A stretch of DNA of 64,000 nucleotides from Lingula anatina. Lineage: Eukaryota; Brachiopoda; Lingulata; Lingulida; Lingulidae. Below the pieces are notes generated by a model that did no database searches, was not told the DNA's origin, and saw nothing but the letters and a program-made list of their open reading frames with translations. The stretch lies in NCBI RefSeq assembly GCF_001039355.2, contig NW_019773958.1, positions 224,919-288,918 on the forward strand, in the 5' to 3' direction. Of this stretch, positions 1 to 59,041 are shown piece after piece (position 1 is the stretch's first letter; the number at the start of each line of letters is the position of its first letter). Both the position numbers and the translations under genes were made by a program.

Positions 1-2934
1 TGTTAAATGTTTTATAGCAGTTGATGTTGGTCTTTTGACCAAACTATTTTGCCCATGGGAATATTATATATGTTATGTATATACCATTAATTGCCCCTAG
101 GTTGTATGCAGAATAATGAGGTTATGGATTTTATAATGACAAACTAACTACAATATATTCTAAAACTTTATACATATTTTTTTCCACCACCTCCCTCCAT
201 CCCTGTCTCCTCTTCACAGAAACATTCACTTTACAGTAATAACTTGATCTTTTCAATGGGCAAAAATTATCAAACTTTCAGATACATCTTTTTAAAATAA
301 TAAAATTTACAGCTTTGTATAGCATTTGCGGTGCTTTTAATGCATAGAACAGAACTATACAGAACTAAAGGTAGTCTGCTTTTTAATTTTGTTGCAACCA
401 CTCAATAGGAATGCTTTCATTTTAAGAAATTATGACTTAAAAAATACAGTATCTGTAAAATTCAAAATTTTCCCCCATTGGAAAGATCGAGTCATTACCA
501 TATATCCAGGACCAAAGTGAAAAGTGCCTATAGACAGAATCACAGTACTGGCAAACCATAACAATATAATGATAATCCCAATACCTTTATCAACACAAAC
601 ACCAAGTGTCCTGGGTCCAGTAGGATAAAGATGATCACTATAATCGTGCTGATGTCGTAATATCCTGGAGAGTCGGGTGCCATGTTGCTCGTGGTCAGCA
701 TGACTAGCGTGGTCAGCTCCAATGGGCAGAGCACATCGCTCTTTCCTAGTCCTTCATAAGATAACCAGAGGGCTGCATCAGCTAGAGGCAACAGCAAAGG
801 GAAGATAGGTCCTGTATCTTTAAGTGATAGCGAGTACCACTCTTTAGTCAGACTTTCTCTTATGGCTGATAAGATAAACAGACAGCCAAAACAATGGTCA
901 AAATAACATCCTATATTGATATCTCCGACGTCTCTCCATGATAATGGACATCTAGATATATTTCCTAATTCTCCTGACCAGTTGGGTTACTGTAACTGCT
1001 GCTGTGCAATATTCAGAAATACTGTACGTGTGGTTCATACACACCCTCAACCTGCATATATTAACATCACTCTTCAAGCTCCAATACTTCTGTTCAGCAT
1101 CTACCACTGTGGTATATTTTAACCAAAAAGTTTGGGTTGGTTTTTCCCCACTCAGAAACTCCACAGAATAAATGCCTGACAACTTAGGCAGTTGGCTACC
1201 ATGGTCAGCAAATCCCTGACCACAGTCCAGCTTGAGTCCATTACTGAGTACCTGGGATTTCTAAATTAGTAACTAGGTTGCTTTACCAGCTATTCCATGT
1301 ACTACTGCACATATAGAGAAGCAGCTCAGTAGTTATTGTAAGGATTTCCACGTGTAAGTACATTTAGTTATTAGCAGCACAGTGCAGCTAGTTGGACAGC
1401 TATGAAATGTTGCTTTTTTCTACCTGGCTGATTGCTGGTGGTAGCAAAAACAGTCCTTACAATAAAATTTATTCTTTGGCACTAAGTATTTTTTTCCTTC
1501 TTAGAGATTATATCATTTTCCAGGTCTTCTTTTCAAGCAATTTCATTTTCTTCTTAAACATTTACACTTTTTTCAGACAAGCATCCCTCCTTTCAAAAAA
1601 TGTATATCTGAACAATATATCTCAAGATATCACACAAGAAGTCTGTTTTGTCCTTAGAATATTGTCAACTGGAAGAGTTGAGGTCTCCCAATTTTTTTAC
1701 TATCCACTTGAAATCACACAGCAAGTGCTCTCCCAGTTATCTCTATGTTAAACAACACATAAATGATATACGGCTGTAACTACACTTAGTATTGCATCCT
1801 TTAGCATCTTCAACCTTTTCCTTAAGGCAATGGTATGAGAGCACTTCCAACTGCCTTCTTATGCCACAAAATCTGTATTCCTTATGTTTTCCTCATACTA
1901 AACAGCACATGAATGAACTCTGATGACATTCCTTCTCCCAAGCAGAATTTTTTAAACCATGATTCTCTATCCACAGTCACTGACCTTTCCTGCTACTTCC
2001 AGCACCTGGTTAGTTCATTAAGGCGAGATGTTGAAATAGCAATAAATCCCAACTAACACTGGGGATTTTTTTTTCTACTTTTTTTAAAGTGGATTTCAAT
2101 GTCAATTCCTGCACCACCATCACCACAAAAAGAAAATCTGATCCAGGAGTTGGTGAGTCCTGAAACAAACTTTTTTCAATTTGGTTCCAGAAAATGAAGC
2201 ATCTCTCAACAAAATGGCTGTGGTCTAACGTTCCAGTGGTGGTAGCCACATACTTAGGTCAAACCACTTCTCGATTCCAGTATCCTTCCCTCTACCAAAA
2301 CAACAAACTGACCTCAGTAAAGAATAGGAATTAGCAGTCAAAACTATAGCTCAAAGAGCCTGAGGGAAAAATCATTCAGACAAGAACTAAGGTCAAGAAA
2401 GACGAGCTGTTTTAGGAGCCACTTCTGCGACACATCTTGGAAAAAACTTTAAGCCATAGCCCTCATACGTCTCCATCAGTTTGTTTCTTACTGAGCCAGA
2501 AATCCGAGCTTGAGCATTCAGTGTTCTTGATTTATTCCAATTGGTAATTTACACGGGAGCTTGCATGGATTAACCCAATGTTATGTCAGCTGTGAAAAGG
2601 AGCAATGTAAAATGTTTGCCAACTAAGTGTGCACTTGATGGATAGTATAAACAAAATTTGGTAGGCTTGTGCTGTAGTAATAATAGCAGTGGTCCCCACT
2701 AGCTGTAGAATTTCTACAGAGGGGACTTAACTTTTTGTTCTTTCTTCTCCGAACACAATGCTATATATAATGGCCCTCACAATAGCATTCACATCACATC
2801 ATCATCATTAAATTAATTATCCTCTTAGAAATCATGCGCTCATAAGTTTTGATGTGGCCCAAGCACAAAAATCCAAAGTGCAATCTTGAATACTACAACT
2901 TGTTTGAAAATCCTTGATCTATTTTTTTATAAAC

Positions 2935-3240
2935 TTAGTCCATAAACAACACAATCCTTATAGCATCCAGTGAAGAACGCCACTCTGCACAATTTTTCAC
3001 AATTGAAGTTAAATATGACACTCTCTTATCCCTTCTACCAACCAAAACCATGAAGAATACAACAATACAAGCATCCACAATGAAGAATCCCCATTTGGCT
3101 TGAACCTCAATTTGTACTTGAACATAAAACTCTTGATCTTTTCTTCGAACCGAACCCACTAACGAGACAACAATTAAAGCATCCAGTAAAAAAGCCCATA
3201 ATACTGTGTAGATATCTCCAGTTCTGAGGTCATGAAATGC
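2935..3240 (-). repeat. Divergent tandem units of about 107-112 bp (2.4 copies)
   Basis: On the minus strand three segments begin with variants of TTCTTCACTGGATGCT (near 3,185, 3,078 and 2,968) and continue with similar sequence. They share an open frame (about 95 codons) with two hydrophobic stretches. The duplication is old and degenerate. No family is recognised. Confidence 0.55.
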
Positions 3241-4189
3241 ATGTAGCTGTCATACAATTGTGCTTCATGTGCATCTATCACACTAATGGGAGAGCCCTAT
3301 GGCATGTGTCAAGTACATAGTGGGATTCCTCAACATCTCTTCATGTATTTAAAATGTAATTTTGCATTCTTCTTACACTTTAATATCCCCCACTAGACAG
3401 ATAAGACCTAGTGCTTATGACATATGTATGGTTACTTCATAACAAATATAAAATACTTTAATATCATCCAATGGACTGATAAGATCTTGTGCTTGTCAGT
3501 TATATATGATTACTTCATAGCAAATATTGGTCTCTGACAAAGCTATCATTCTGCATCAAGTACATTTCTTTTATAAAAAACTTAATGACTTAATAAAGCA
3601 CTGCAGTTCTAGAGAAATAAATTAGGAGGTGATGCACAAGGTCTAACTCCATAAAATCCCTTCTCATCAACAGCTAAGAAATCACCCATTCCTATGAAAA
3701 TATCTACCATTTAGTACACACAAATCAAACCACAAGTTTTCCTTTCGAAAAACATTGACAGAAAAACATTTTTTGTTATAAAAAATTATCACTTCCATTT
3801 TTCTCATTACACCTTAAATCACATTTCCACAGTGTTTTTATATCATAAATACGTCTCTCTAGCCAGCTTTCCAAAGCACATGTTATATATGCATTTAGGT
3901 TCTTATAATAATGATAACAGTCATTGATATGCATCAAGAGAGCATCTGAAGATTAAAAACAACGCCCATCTGCACATAAATCTTTCCTCTTAAGAAAATC
4001 AGCTAGCAACTTGCCATGTAGTTTTAACATAATAATAATAATAATAATAGTTCATCGAGCCACTTAACATCTCTGAGTTGAAAAATAAGGTATCACAACA
4101 TTGCTCCTTTTCAAAATACCTCAGCTGAATACTCTGAAATGCTTGTTAAAAAATCATCATTATTCACAGAACTTTCAACAACAAGATGA

Positions 4190-4345
4190 AGACCATCAAT
4201 CCAAGAGTTTTCCCCTTTGTAGCTGCTCAAAGTGCAGATACGATGATGTGACACAAAAAAGCTAGGCCCCATCAATCCAGGAGTTTACCTCACCACCACA
4301 GTGAACAGATGCCCAGTTGTCAGATATGGCAAAAGCATGGAAAAT
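4190..4345 (-). repeat. Two divergent 76-bp tandem units
   Basis: CCATCAATCCARGAGTTT occurs at about 4,194 and about 4,270, with the following bases also partly alike. On the minus strand both units can encode a peptide ending in NSWIDG. Similarity outside the core is modest. Confidence 0.5.
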
Positions 4346-7300
4346 CAAACACCATCTGCTGGCAGGGACTGATGCCGTTTCTCATATGAGAGGACATTCA
4401 ACCTTATTGGTGTGTTATCCCAGTCTACCATCAGACAGGGTCAGGTGTAGCTTTTGGTTAAGAATAATGCTCACTGTTCTCATTACACAGACATGAAAAG
4501 ACCTACACATTAGGTCCTCCTTTTTTTTTTTCCTTGTCAAATTTTTATGTATCCCGTCATGTAACTTTTAAGACATATCTGAGACAACTGGGAAGTGTGG
4601 CTTCTCATAATTTTACTTATGCTGAACCACTGGAACAATCCTATTCTTGATCACAGAAGTACACAAGTAGTATTTTCCATCACGGTCTGAGTAAACCCGA
4701 TGAAGCACAAGAACTACACCATCCGCCCGCGACTTTCACAAGTATCACAACCTTGTTGATAATATGGACACCTTGTTATCACAGGTCTCGACACCTTACT
4801 TGGTGACACAAACACCTTTAACTCTTAAACCTGGAATATTTCCACAGGAACAACAGTGTGTTACATGTAGGTCCTTCGCCTGCCTATCGGCAATTTCTTC
4901 AGCTCTTATGTCCAGTCTCTGGCTGTTAAGACAACAGTCATTCCCACTTAGGTCAATAATTACTCTACGAGATGGACGGAATAAAGTTGGATTTGATACT
5001 TGATGCAGAAATCAATCCTGGGACTCAGTGCTGATGTTCTCTTTAAGGCAGCTTTTTACAGCGCATTCACTCCATCCTATTGTCCTTTCTTTCAATATAT
5101 ATCCATGTATTTGCCCCTTATTATGCAGAGAGTACACAAGGCTGCGTGTTGAGGACTGGTTTAATATCCTCGCATCCAGCTCCTTTTCACCACTCATCCT
5201 CTAGTACATTAACTTCAATCATCAATGGGCGCTAACAGCAGAACAATGACTGATGGCGATATAACTGAAAAGCTGCCATTCAGTTATATGTATTCCAGAC
5301 ACCTGCAATGGTAACCTTACCCATGTTTAACTCCAAAGGGCTCTCTGATCAACACCTGCTAATTATTATTAGTTTCTAATAGGTGATTGTAAGAATGCAA
5401 GCAATGACCATTGTGCTATATATGAGAACTGAGGTATTAAAAAGAATGTCCAAAAAAATAAACAATATCAAAAAGCATCCCACCCACATTTCTCACCACT
5501 GACATATGGCAAAAGGGACAAACTTTCAACTTCAGAGATGAGTGCATTACCTGTATCAACAAATTGTCCCTTTTCCCTATAAAAGTAATGATTAAAAATT
5601 TGAAATCATGCCGTCCACTATATTAATGGCTTAAATGCACAGACTGACCCTTCCTTGCCCTCAACTCTCCTGTAATGAGTATTCTTAATCTGAGTATATT
5701 TTTATACCATGAAAATAACTTACACAACTGGAGTATCAAAGAGAAGGTTGCCTCTAATGGCTGTAATATTACATCAAAATTAACAATCACTCTTAACTCC
5801 TGCAGTTTTCTCACCTGTGTAACTTTAATTAAAATTTTCCTGGACTGTAATACATAATGTTCTATGTGCATGCTGAGGGAAGTACTTGGGTTGATAGCAC
5901 AAGAACATTTAGACACACATTTCAATGTGCATGATTAACCTTTAACATATCAGTCTTTTTTTTACATATCTTTACCATCTATGCTATGGAGTCATGTGTG
6001 CATACCAATGCTTTAGTCCATTTATAATGTCAAAATAGTATTGCTGTATCATGAATTCAACAATTTAAATCAGTTTTCAAACACACGTCATACGATAGAG
6101 GCTAAAGAAACCAGTCAGCATTCTCAAAAAAAAATAAGCCAGAAAATTAACCTCTTCATTAACAAGTCCCTCTTTTTGCTGTATCATTTCCAACTTGCAT
6201 TTCCACCCCAAGTTAAATTGTAACAAAGTCCACAGAATAATGAGGAAAAATTACTATCAATTTCTCTTCCTACTATTTAATATTGTCAATCTATGAATGC
6301 AAACATTGCACTTCCCTTGAACATTCTTGCAAAAATGTGCATAAATCTTTTTTTTACCTTAAGTGATAAAAGGGTGAAGTCACACAGGGCCTGCCATACT
6401 ACCAAATCCATTGTTATTATGTTATTACAACATTCATTACATCATTCCGTGTACAGACACAAATCAATGTGGCATGGTTCTCAATGAAGCATGGTTCTCC
6501 AGACTGATAATTTCCTGATTACCTATCTGCTATTTAATATATCTGGTAATCCAATCTCTTTGCTCTTGTATTTCAGTGAAAAGTGTGAATTTGTTGAGAA
6601 AAGTCAATGAAACTGGCACTTGTCCTGATTTTTTGTAGATTTTTTCTCTCCAACAAAAGGCTGGGTACTTGGAGTGCAGCACAGGTTACATCCCAGTCCC
6701 GTGAAACCTTTCATCCTTGAAATGTGAAATTATGTTTTGACAAGTTAGCTGACCTGCCATTTGTACGGGGAATATTCAACCCCATGCTAGACATCCGGCT
6801 TCTCAATTTTTTTACTGAATTTTGAACCAATCAGGGCATCCTAGGCATGCTAAAAAGGTGAAATGGCATGTAGTATCTCACTGAGGAATTTTTGAGTAAT
6901 CACAGACTAAAAATTTGATTTGCCAAAGAAAACTGCGCACCACGGCCCCATTGACGTGTTGGCAATCAATTATCTTGGTAAAGATCTCTCCCTAGCTGTT
7001 GGCTATCAAAGTACTTTTATACACCTAAAAATAACATGATGCTTTTTCTATTGTCTTTTTTTCTTCTTTTTTTATTATATAACTTTCATGTTTATTTGTG
7101 ATCATAACAGAAAACTCAAATGAGAAGATCCAAAACCGAATAAGAACTGTTAAAGATGAACTAAAATTATATGCAAAGTGTGAGTCAAGATTCCATTTGT
7201 CTTATCTTTACAAAAATATTTAAGAGCAAACTGTATATGAAACAGAAGAAGGATGCATCTTACATCAAAGAAGTCAGGGACTCCTTCCCTACAAAAACAA

Positions 7301-8310
7301 CATTCTTGAATAATTTAGTAAATGTTTCAAGTTTGCAAACAAGCTACATACAGAAAATACTCACAGAATGTACCACTTCCTAGATATGAGACCTCATCAC
7401 AGGCAATAACTGTAGTACTGTTATATTTTCAGCTAATATCTCTTCCCCAAAATTATGAAGTAATCAAATGGCAGACAGTGGAATTTTTCAAAGCTGCATA
7501 CTTATACCTTGCAGCAGTCAAAACAACTCTCTATTTATCTCATATCAGAAAAGCCACATTGCCCAACTCACTTTGAGCCAGAGAGACCAACATTTCTATT
7601 TATCAAACGCACTCAAATCTTTTCTCCTGTATACATTTTAGTGCATATGACCTTCAATTTATTTTTCAACATTTTTCACACAGCATGGCTTGCTTCTTAT
7701 TACGGCTCAGACTTGATACAGTGACCAGCAGGTTTTCAAATGATAACAACCAACACTCTGTGGGCAGGCAATACACTGCTGCCACTTGTCTAGCCATAGT
7801 TTGTCTATACACAGAATTAAAAACTATAATGATAAACATAGCCAAATATTCTCTATATATCCTGCCAAAATGAAATGCTATCAACATCTCAATTTGAAGT
7901 CTGGGTGTAATTTATCCAAAACTATTATAAAATGTATTTGCATTCCAACATGACTTACAGCCACAGCCAGTATTCAAACAATCCACATTTTAGTTTCCAA
8001 GAACAATGCGAATACACTTGAGTACCAAAGTTGTACCACTTCTTCCAAATGGCTCACCCAAGCTGTTACTTCTTACCAATAGCTGATATCTTTGAGTGCA
8101 GACAGACTGGTGCACATAAAATTTTTCTCAACTTCACTAATCATATGTACTCAATATTAAAAAAATTCAATAACATTTATGATATTCATATGACATGCTT
8201 CATTATATTACCAATTAATTACTTGTCTCTTTACAAGGGCATCTGAGTGGGTTTCAGGAGTAGATGTTGCAAAATCTCTGAAATTTCTGAACTCAGATCA
8301 TGGCTGTCTA

Positions 8311-8482
8311 GACTAACAGTCTTCCATCCTGGCTGACAATACTTCATCCAGGCTGACAGTCCTCCACCCTGGATGACATTCCTCCTTCTTGGCTGACAGT
8401 CCTCAATCCTGGCTGACAATACCTCATCCTGGCTGACAGTCCTCAATCATGGCTGACAATACTTCATCCTGGCTGACAGTCT
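8311..8482. repeat. 20-bp minisatellite (about 8-9 copies)
   Basis: Consecutive 20-bp units of the form GGCTGACARTMCTYMATCCT. The units alternate between ACAAT-ACTTCAT and ACAGT-CCTCAAT variants, giving a partial 40-bp higher-order period. They lie about 230 bp from the donor of trio exon 20, inside the intron. Confidence 0.95.
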
Positions 8483-8707
8483 AGCAAAGTCAATTCGGGT
8501 GTCCAATAAACCATTCTCAATGAAATTCATCTTCCAAAGGATCAAGTTATCCTTAATATCCAGATCAGGTCTAAAGGATCACCTACCGTGTTTTCTCCTC
8601 TACATATGGGGGCCAAAAATAAAGACCCCCCCAAACCTCCCTCTGTAAATAGTTTATTAAATCTCTAAATTAATTGTATTGGTTTAGAAACGTTCCTAGA
8701 GACTCAC

Positions 8708-56656
<47,949 letters not shown>

Positions 56657-56684
56657 CTCGAAATATCCTTTCTTAATTCCTAAG

Positions 56685-56738
56685 TTATAGAATTTTATCC
56701 GAATTTGACAAGTTGATGCGCTCAGGCTTGGCGGCCAT
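56685..56738 (-). promoter_or_regulatory. Upstream ORF in the predicted trio 5' leader
   Basis: A 17-codon ORF (MAAKPERINLSNSDKIL, stop TAA) starts at 56738 with a strong start context (AAAATGGCC) and ends 28 bases before the trio ATG, in a different frame. If the trio transcript begins upstream of 56,738, scanning ribosomes would meet this start first. That would usually lower trio translation or make it depend on reinitiation. Transcript start is unknown, so the regulatory role is inferred. Confidence 0.5.
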
Positions 56739-58834
56739 TTTAATCAACTCGGGTACATCCGTTCAGTTTCGTCTGTTTCCGATTGTCTTGTGCCCGTGTG
56801 AGTGTCAGTGGAAAGCAAGCTGCAGCTGCGTTGCGGGAGATGTTCCAAGGTCTGAGAAGGCAGTGAATGTGAAAATCTTTTTAGGTGCACTTGGAAAAGT
56901 CACACAATTCTAATGGTGTAAAGTCGAATTTGGCAGTTTGGGGGCTAAACGTCTGACAATATAAATTTTTTATAAGCATTCCGACGCCTTCCGACGGTGT
57001 TTTCTGATGATTTAATAATCGTCTTTTACTTAGGCCTATCAAGTGAGTGCCGCTTTCAGTTTTATTTAATCAGTTGATGGGAAGAGTAATCACGATATAT
57101 AGATGTTGCTCATAAGTAGCCATCCCATATCCCTGAGTTTCGTAGTAGGCTACTGTCAAGAGTGGGCTAACTCAACCTCAGGGACCCCGCCCCCATCTAT
57201 GCCACTGCCTTGATCTTGATTATTGATAATAGTAACAACATTTAAAATATCTGACTTGGTACATGACTGTATATAAGTATCGATCTAAATAATTCTTAAG
57301 CCGTAGGCCTATGTGAAAAAAATAGAATCACAAACCCCCAGGGTCTAGCCCTGCACCCCAAAGGATCCTAGGGTGTTATCACTAGTGTTGATGCTTCACT
57401 TAAAAAACATACGTGGTGATTATTGTTACATGAAAGATTGACCAATGATAAATTCACGAAAAATAATGAAACTTCATGGAAAAGAATCAAATCACCAACC
57501 ACCCCAGGGAACACAGCCCCATGGATACTTATGCTTACTTGGACTCATGGACGGACGCACAGACAGCAAGGCGCGATGACTTTTGTTACAAAGTACGGGG
57601 TTGAAATAAACAATTGCTTTAAATTAATAAAGTTAAATATTGCCAGACTTTCCCCAAATATATCTTTCCCAGTTGTATATGTTGCAGGCCAGATTGAAAT
57701 CCAGGCTGGTGTAAAATCGACCATAGTCAAATTTTATTTTCAAATGCTATGTTTGTTTTCGCAAATTCTTCCTGAAATGTAATAACTAGATTATATAGGA
57801 TACACGCCATCTTTTGTACTCATGGCCACTATAATGAAGTGGGCACCTGAAAGACAACATCATAAGAAGTGAATGGGAAAAAGCAGGACTCTCGCCTGGG
57901 TATGAGGTTAAAAACATATATATATATGTCATAAACAATTAAATAGTCAGGATTACATTTGTCACCGGATTTAAATCTTCCTAAGTCAAATTGGAATTTT
58001 GATCCTGAATAAGCCTAATTAAAATCTGAAAATAAAATTTGACTATGGTCGATTTTACACCAGCCTGGATTTCAATCTGGCCTGCAACATATGTCTACAT
58101 AGGAATGGTCACAATCACACGATTCAGGATGAGACGTCCTTGGCGAGGGCATCTCTTCTTCTCCAGCACATTCTCGGACTTGATTTTGAATTTCTCAGCA
58201 AGATAATGCATTAAATGCGATAGAGAAGAAAAAGGCGTCGTTCTCTCATTGTCTCTTTTATGTTCTAGTTGATACAATATCAGTAACATCACAATTAATT
58301 TTCAATTCAAACACTCAGATAAATGGGGAAAAGAACTTTAGTTTCTTTACACTCTGGAAAATGATAGCGAAAAAAGGAAAGGTTATTTCGAAAAATGCAC
58401 ATTCCATCACATCCCCAAGCTTACATAGCCTAGTTAAGAAAGGTAGAATAGAATGGTCTCTTTATCTTACTTGCATTAATGAATCATGCTTAGGGCTCTA
58501 TTTAATCTTTAACATGAACAGAAAAACAAAAAGGTGGAATACCACTTGTAAGAAAATGTGAGCGAATGAAATAAGAAAATATTCAGAAAAACCTGAAAAA
58601 TGTCATACAAGTTTTATATGAGTTAAAGCATGTTGCGCAAAAGGTGTTGTGAGGTAACATCGTTTAATTTTATAAACACACTCTTCAAATTAACCTAACT
58701 CGAAATGTAGAATAGTTTTGCATTAGAAAGGGCCTACATGGAAGCACCGTCCTCAAAGTACATCGCTTCGAATGTTGTCAACAGCCGTTAAACTTTTTTC
58801 GTTACATTTAAGAAAATTAAGAAACTGAGAAGTT
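56739..58834. other. Intergenic interval between trio and the CUB/Ly6 gene
   Basis: This holds the presumed trio promoter (CpG-richer DNA about 56,520-56,900, no clear TATA box) and the presumed 3' UTR and polyadenylation region of the upstream gene. A perfect 66-bp inverted repeat lies in the middle. A possible ATTAAA poly(A) signal for the CUB/Ly6 gene occurs on the minus strand near 58,663. Confidence 0.6.
57677..58092. mobile_element. Fold-back element with perfect 66-bp inverted repeats (416 bp)
   Basis: Arms at 57,677-57,742 and 58,027-58,092 are exact reverse complements over 66 bp, beginning ATATGTTGCAGGCCAGATTG and ending ATTTTATTTTCA. The 284-bp centre is AT-rich and non-coding. 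No convincing target duplication is visible. Perfect arms suggest a recent insertion or gene conversion. Superfamily undetermined. Confidence 0.75.
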
Positions 58835-59041
58835 TTAAATGTATTTCGATGAAAACACCATGGTCAATATCCCGGTGCACAATCCCAGAATCGTTGAAAA
58901 TTTCTTTTCGGGGCCGCTGCTGGAATGACATTTTTGCTTTATTTCAGCGAGCGCCATCTTGTTACAGTATTTCCCAATACAGCAACATTCGCAGGACTCT
59001 TTGTTATTTATACATCCGAGGCTTTTCTCGCTACACAAACC
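58835..59041 (-). CDS. CUB gene exon G (Ly6/uPAR end, GPI signal, stop)
   Basis: 207 bp including the TAA stop at 58,835-58,837. It encodes GLCSEKSLGCINNKESCECC CIGKYCNK, carrying the CC....CN signature that closes Ly6/uPAR domains. A Ser/Gly-rich spacer (HSSSGPEKK) and a hydrophobic tail follow, as expected of a GPI-attachment signal. The acceptor chosen (AAGCAAG|GGTTTG) keeps phase 0 but has a poor pyrimidine tract, so the exact 5' border is uncertain. Confidence 0.78.
   Translation of the reverse strand, partial: GLCSEKSLGCINNKESCECCCIGKYCNKMALAEIKQKCHSSSGPEKKFSTILGLCTGILTMVFSSKYI

Larger units (their letters stand above)
1..8707 (-). other. trio intron 20, 5' portion (continues off window)
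   Basis: No sequence matching the next TRIO segment was found on the minus strand, so this reads as intron. It contains divergent tandem units (about 2,935-3,240 and 4,190-4,345), a 20-bp minisatellite (8,311-8,482), a short (AAT)n run (4,029-4,050) and a few protein-like open stretches on the minus strand (540-1,000; 2,403-2,560; 4,640-5,197) that I could not identify. Confidence 0.7.

Noticed and set aside
56713-56913. 66-codon plus-strand ORF beside the trio start
   Set aside because: It overlaps the CpG-rich promoter and 5' leader, has no recognisable domain, and its length is expected in GC-richer DNA.
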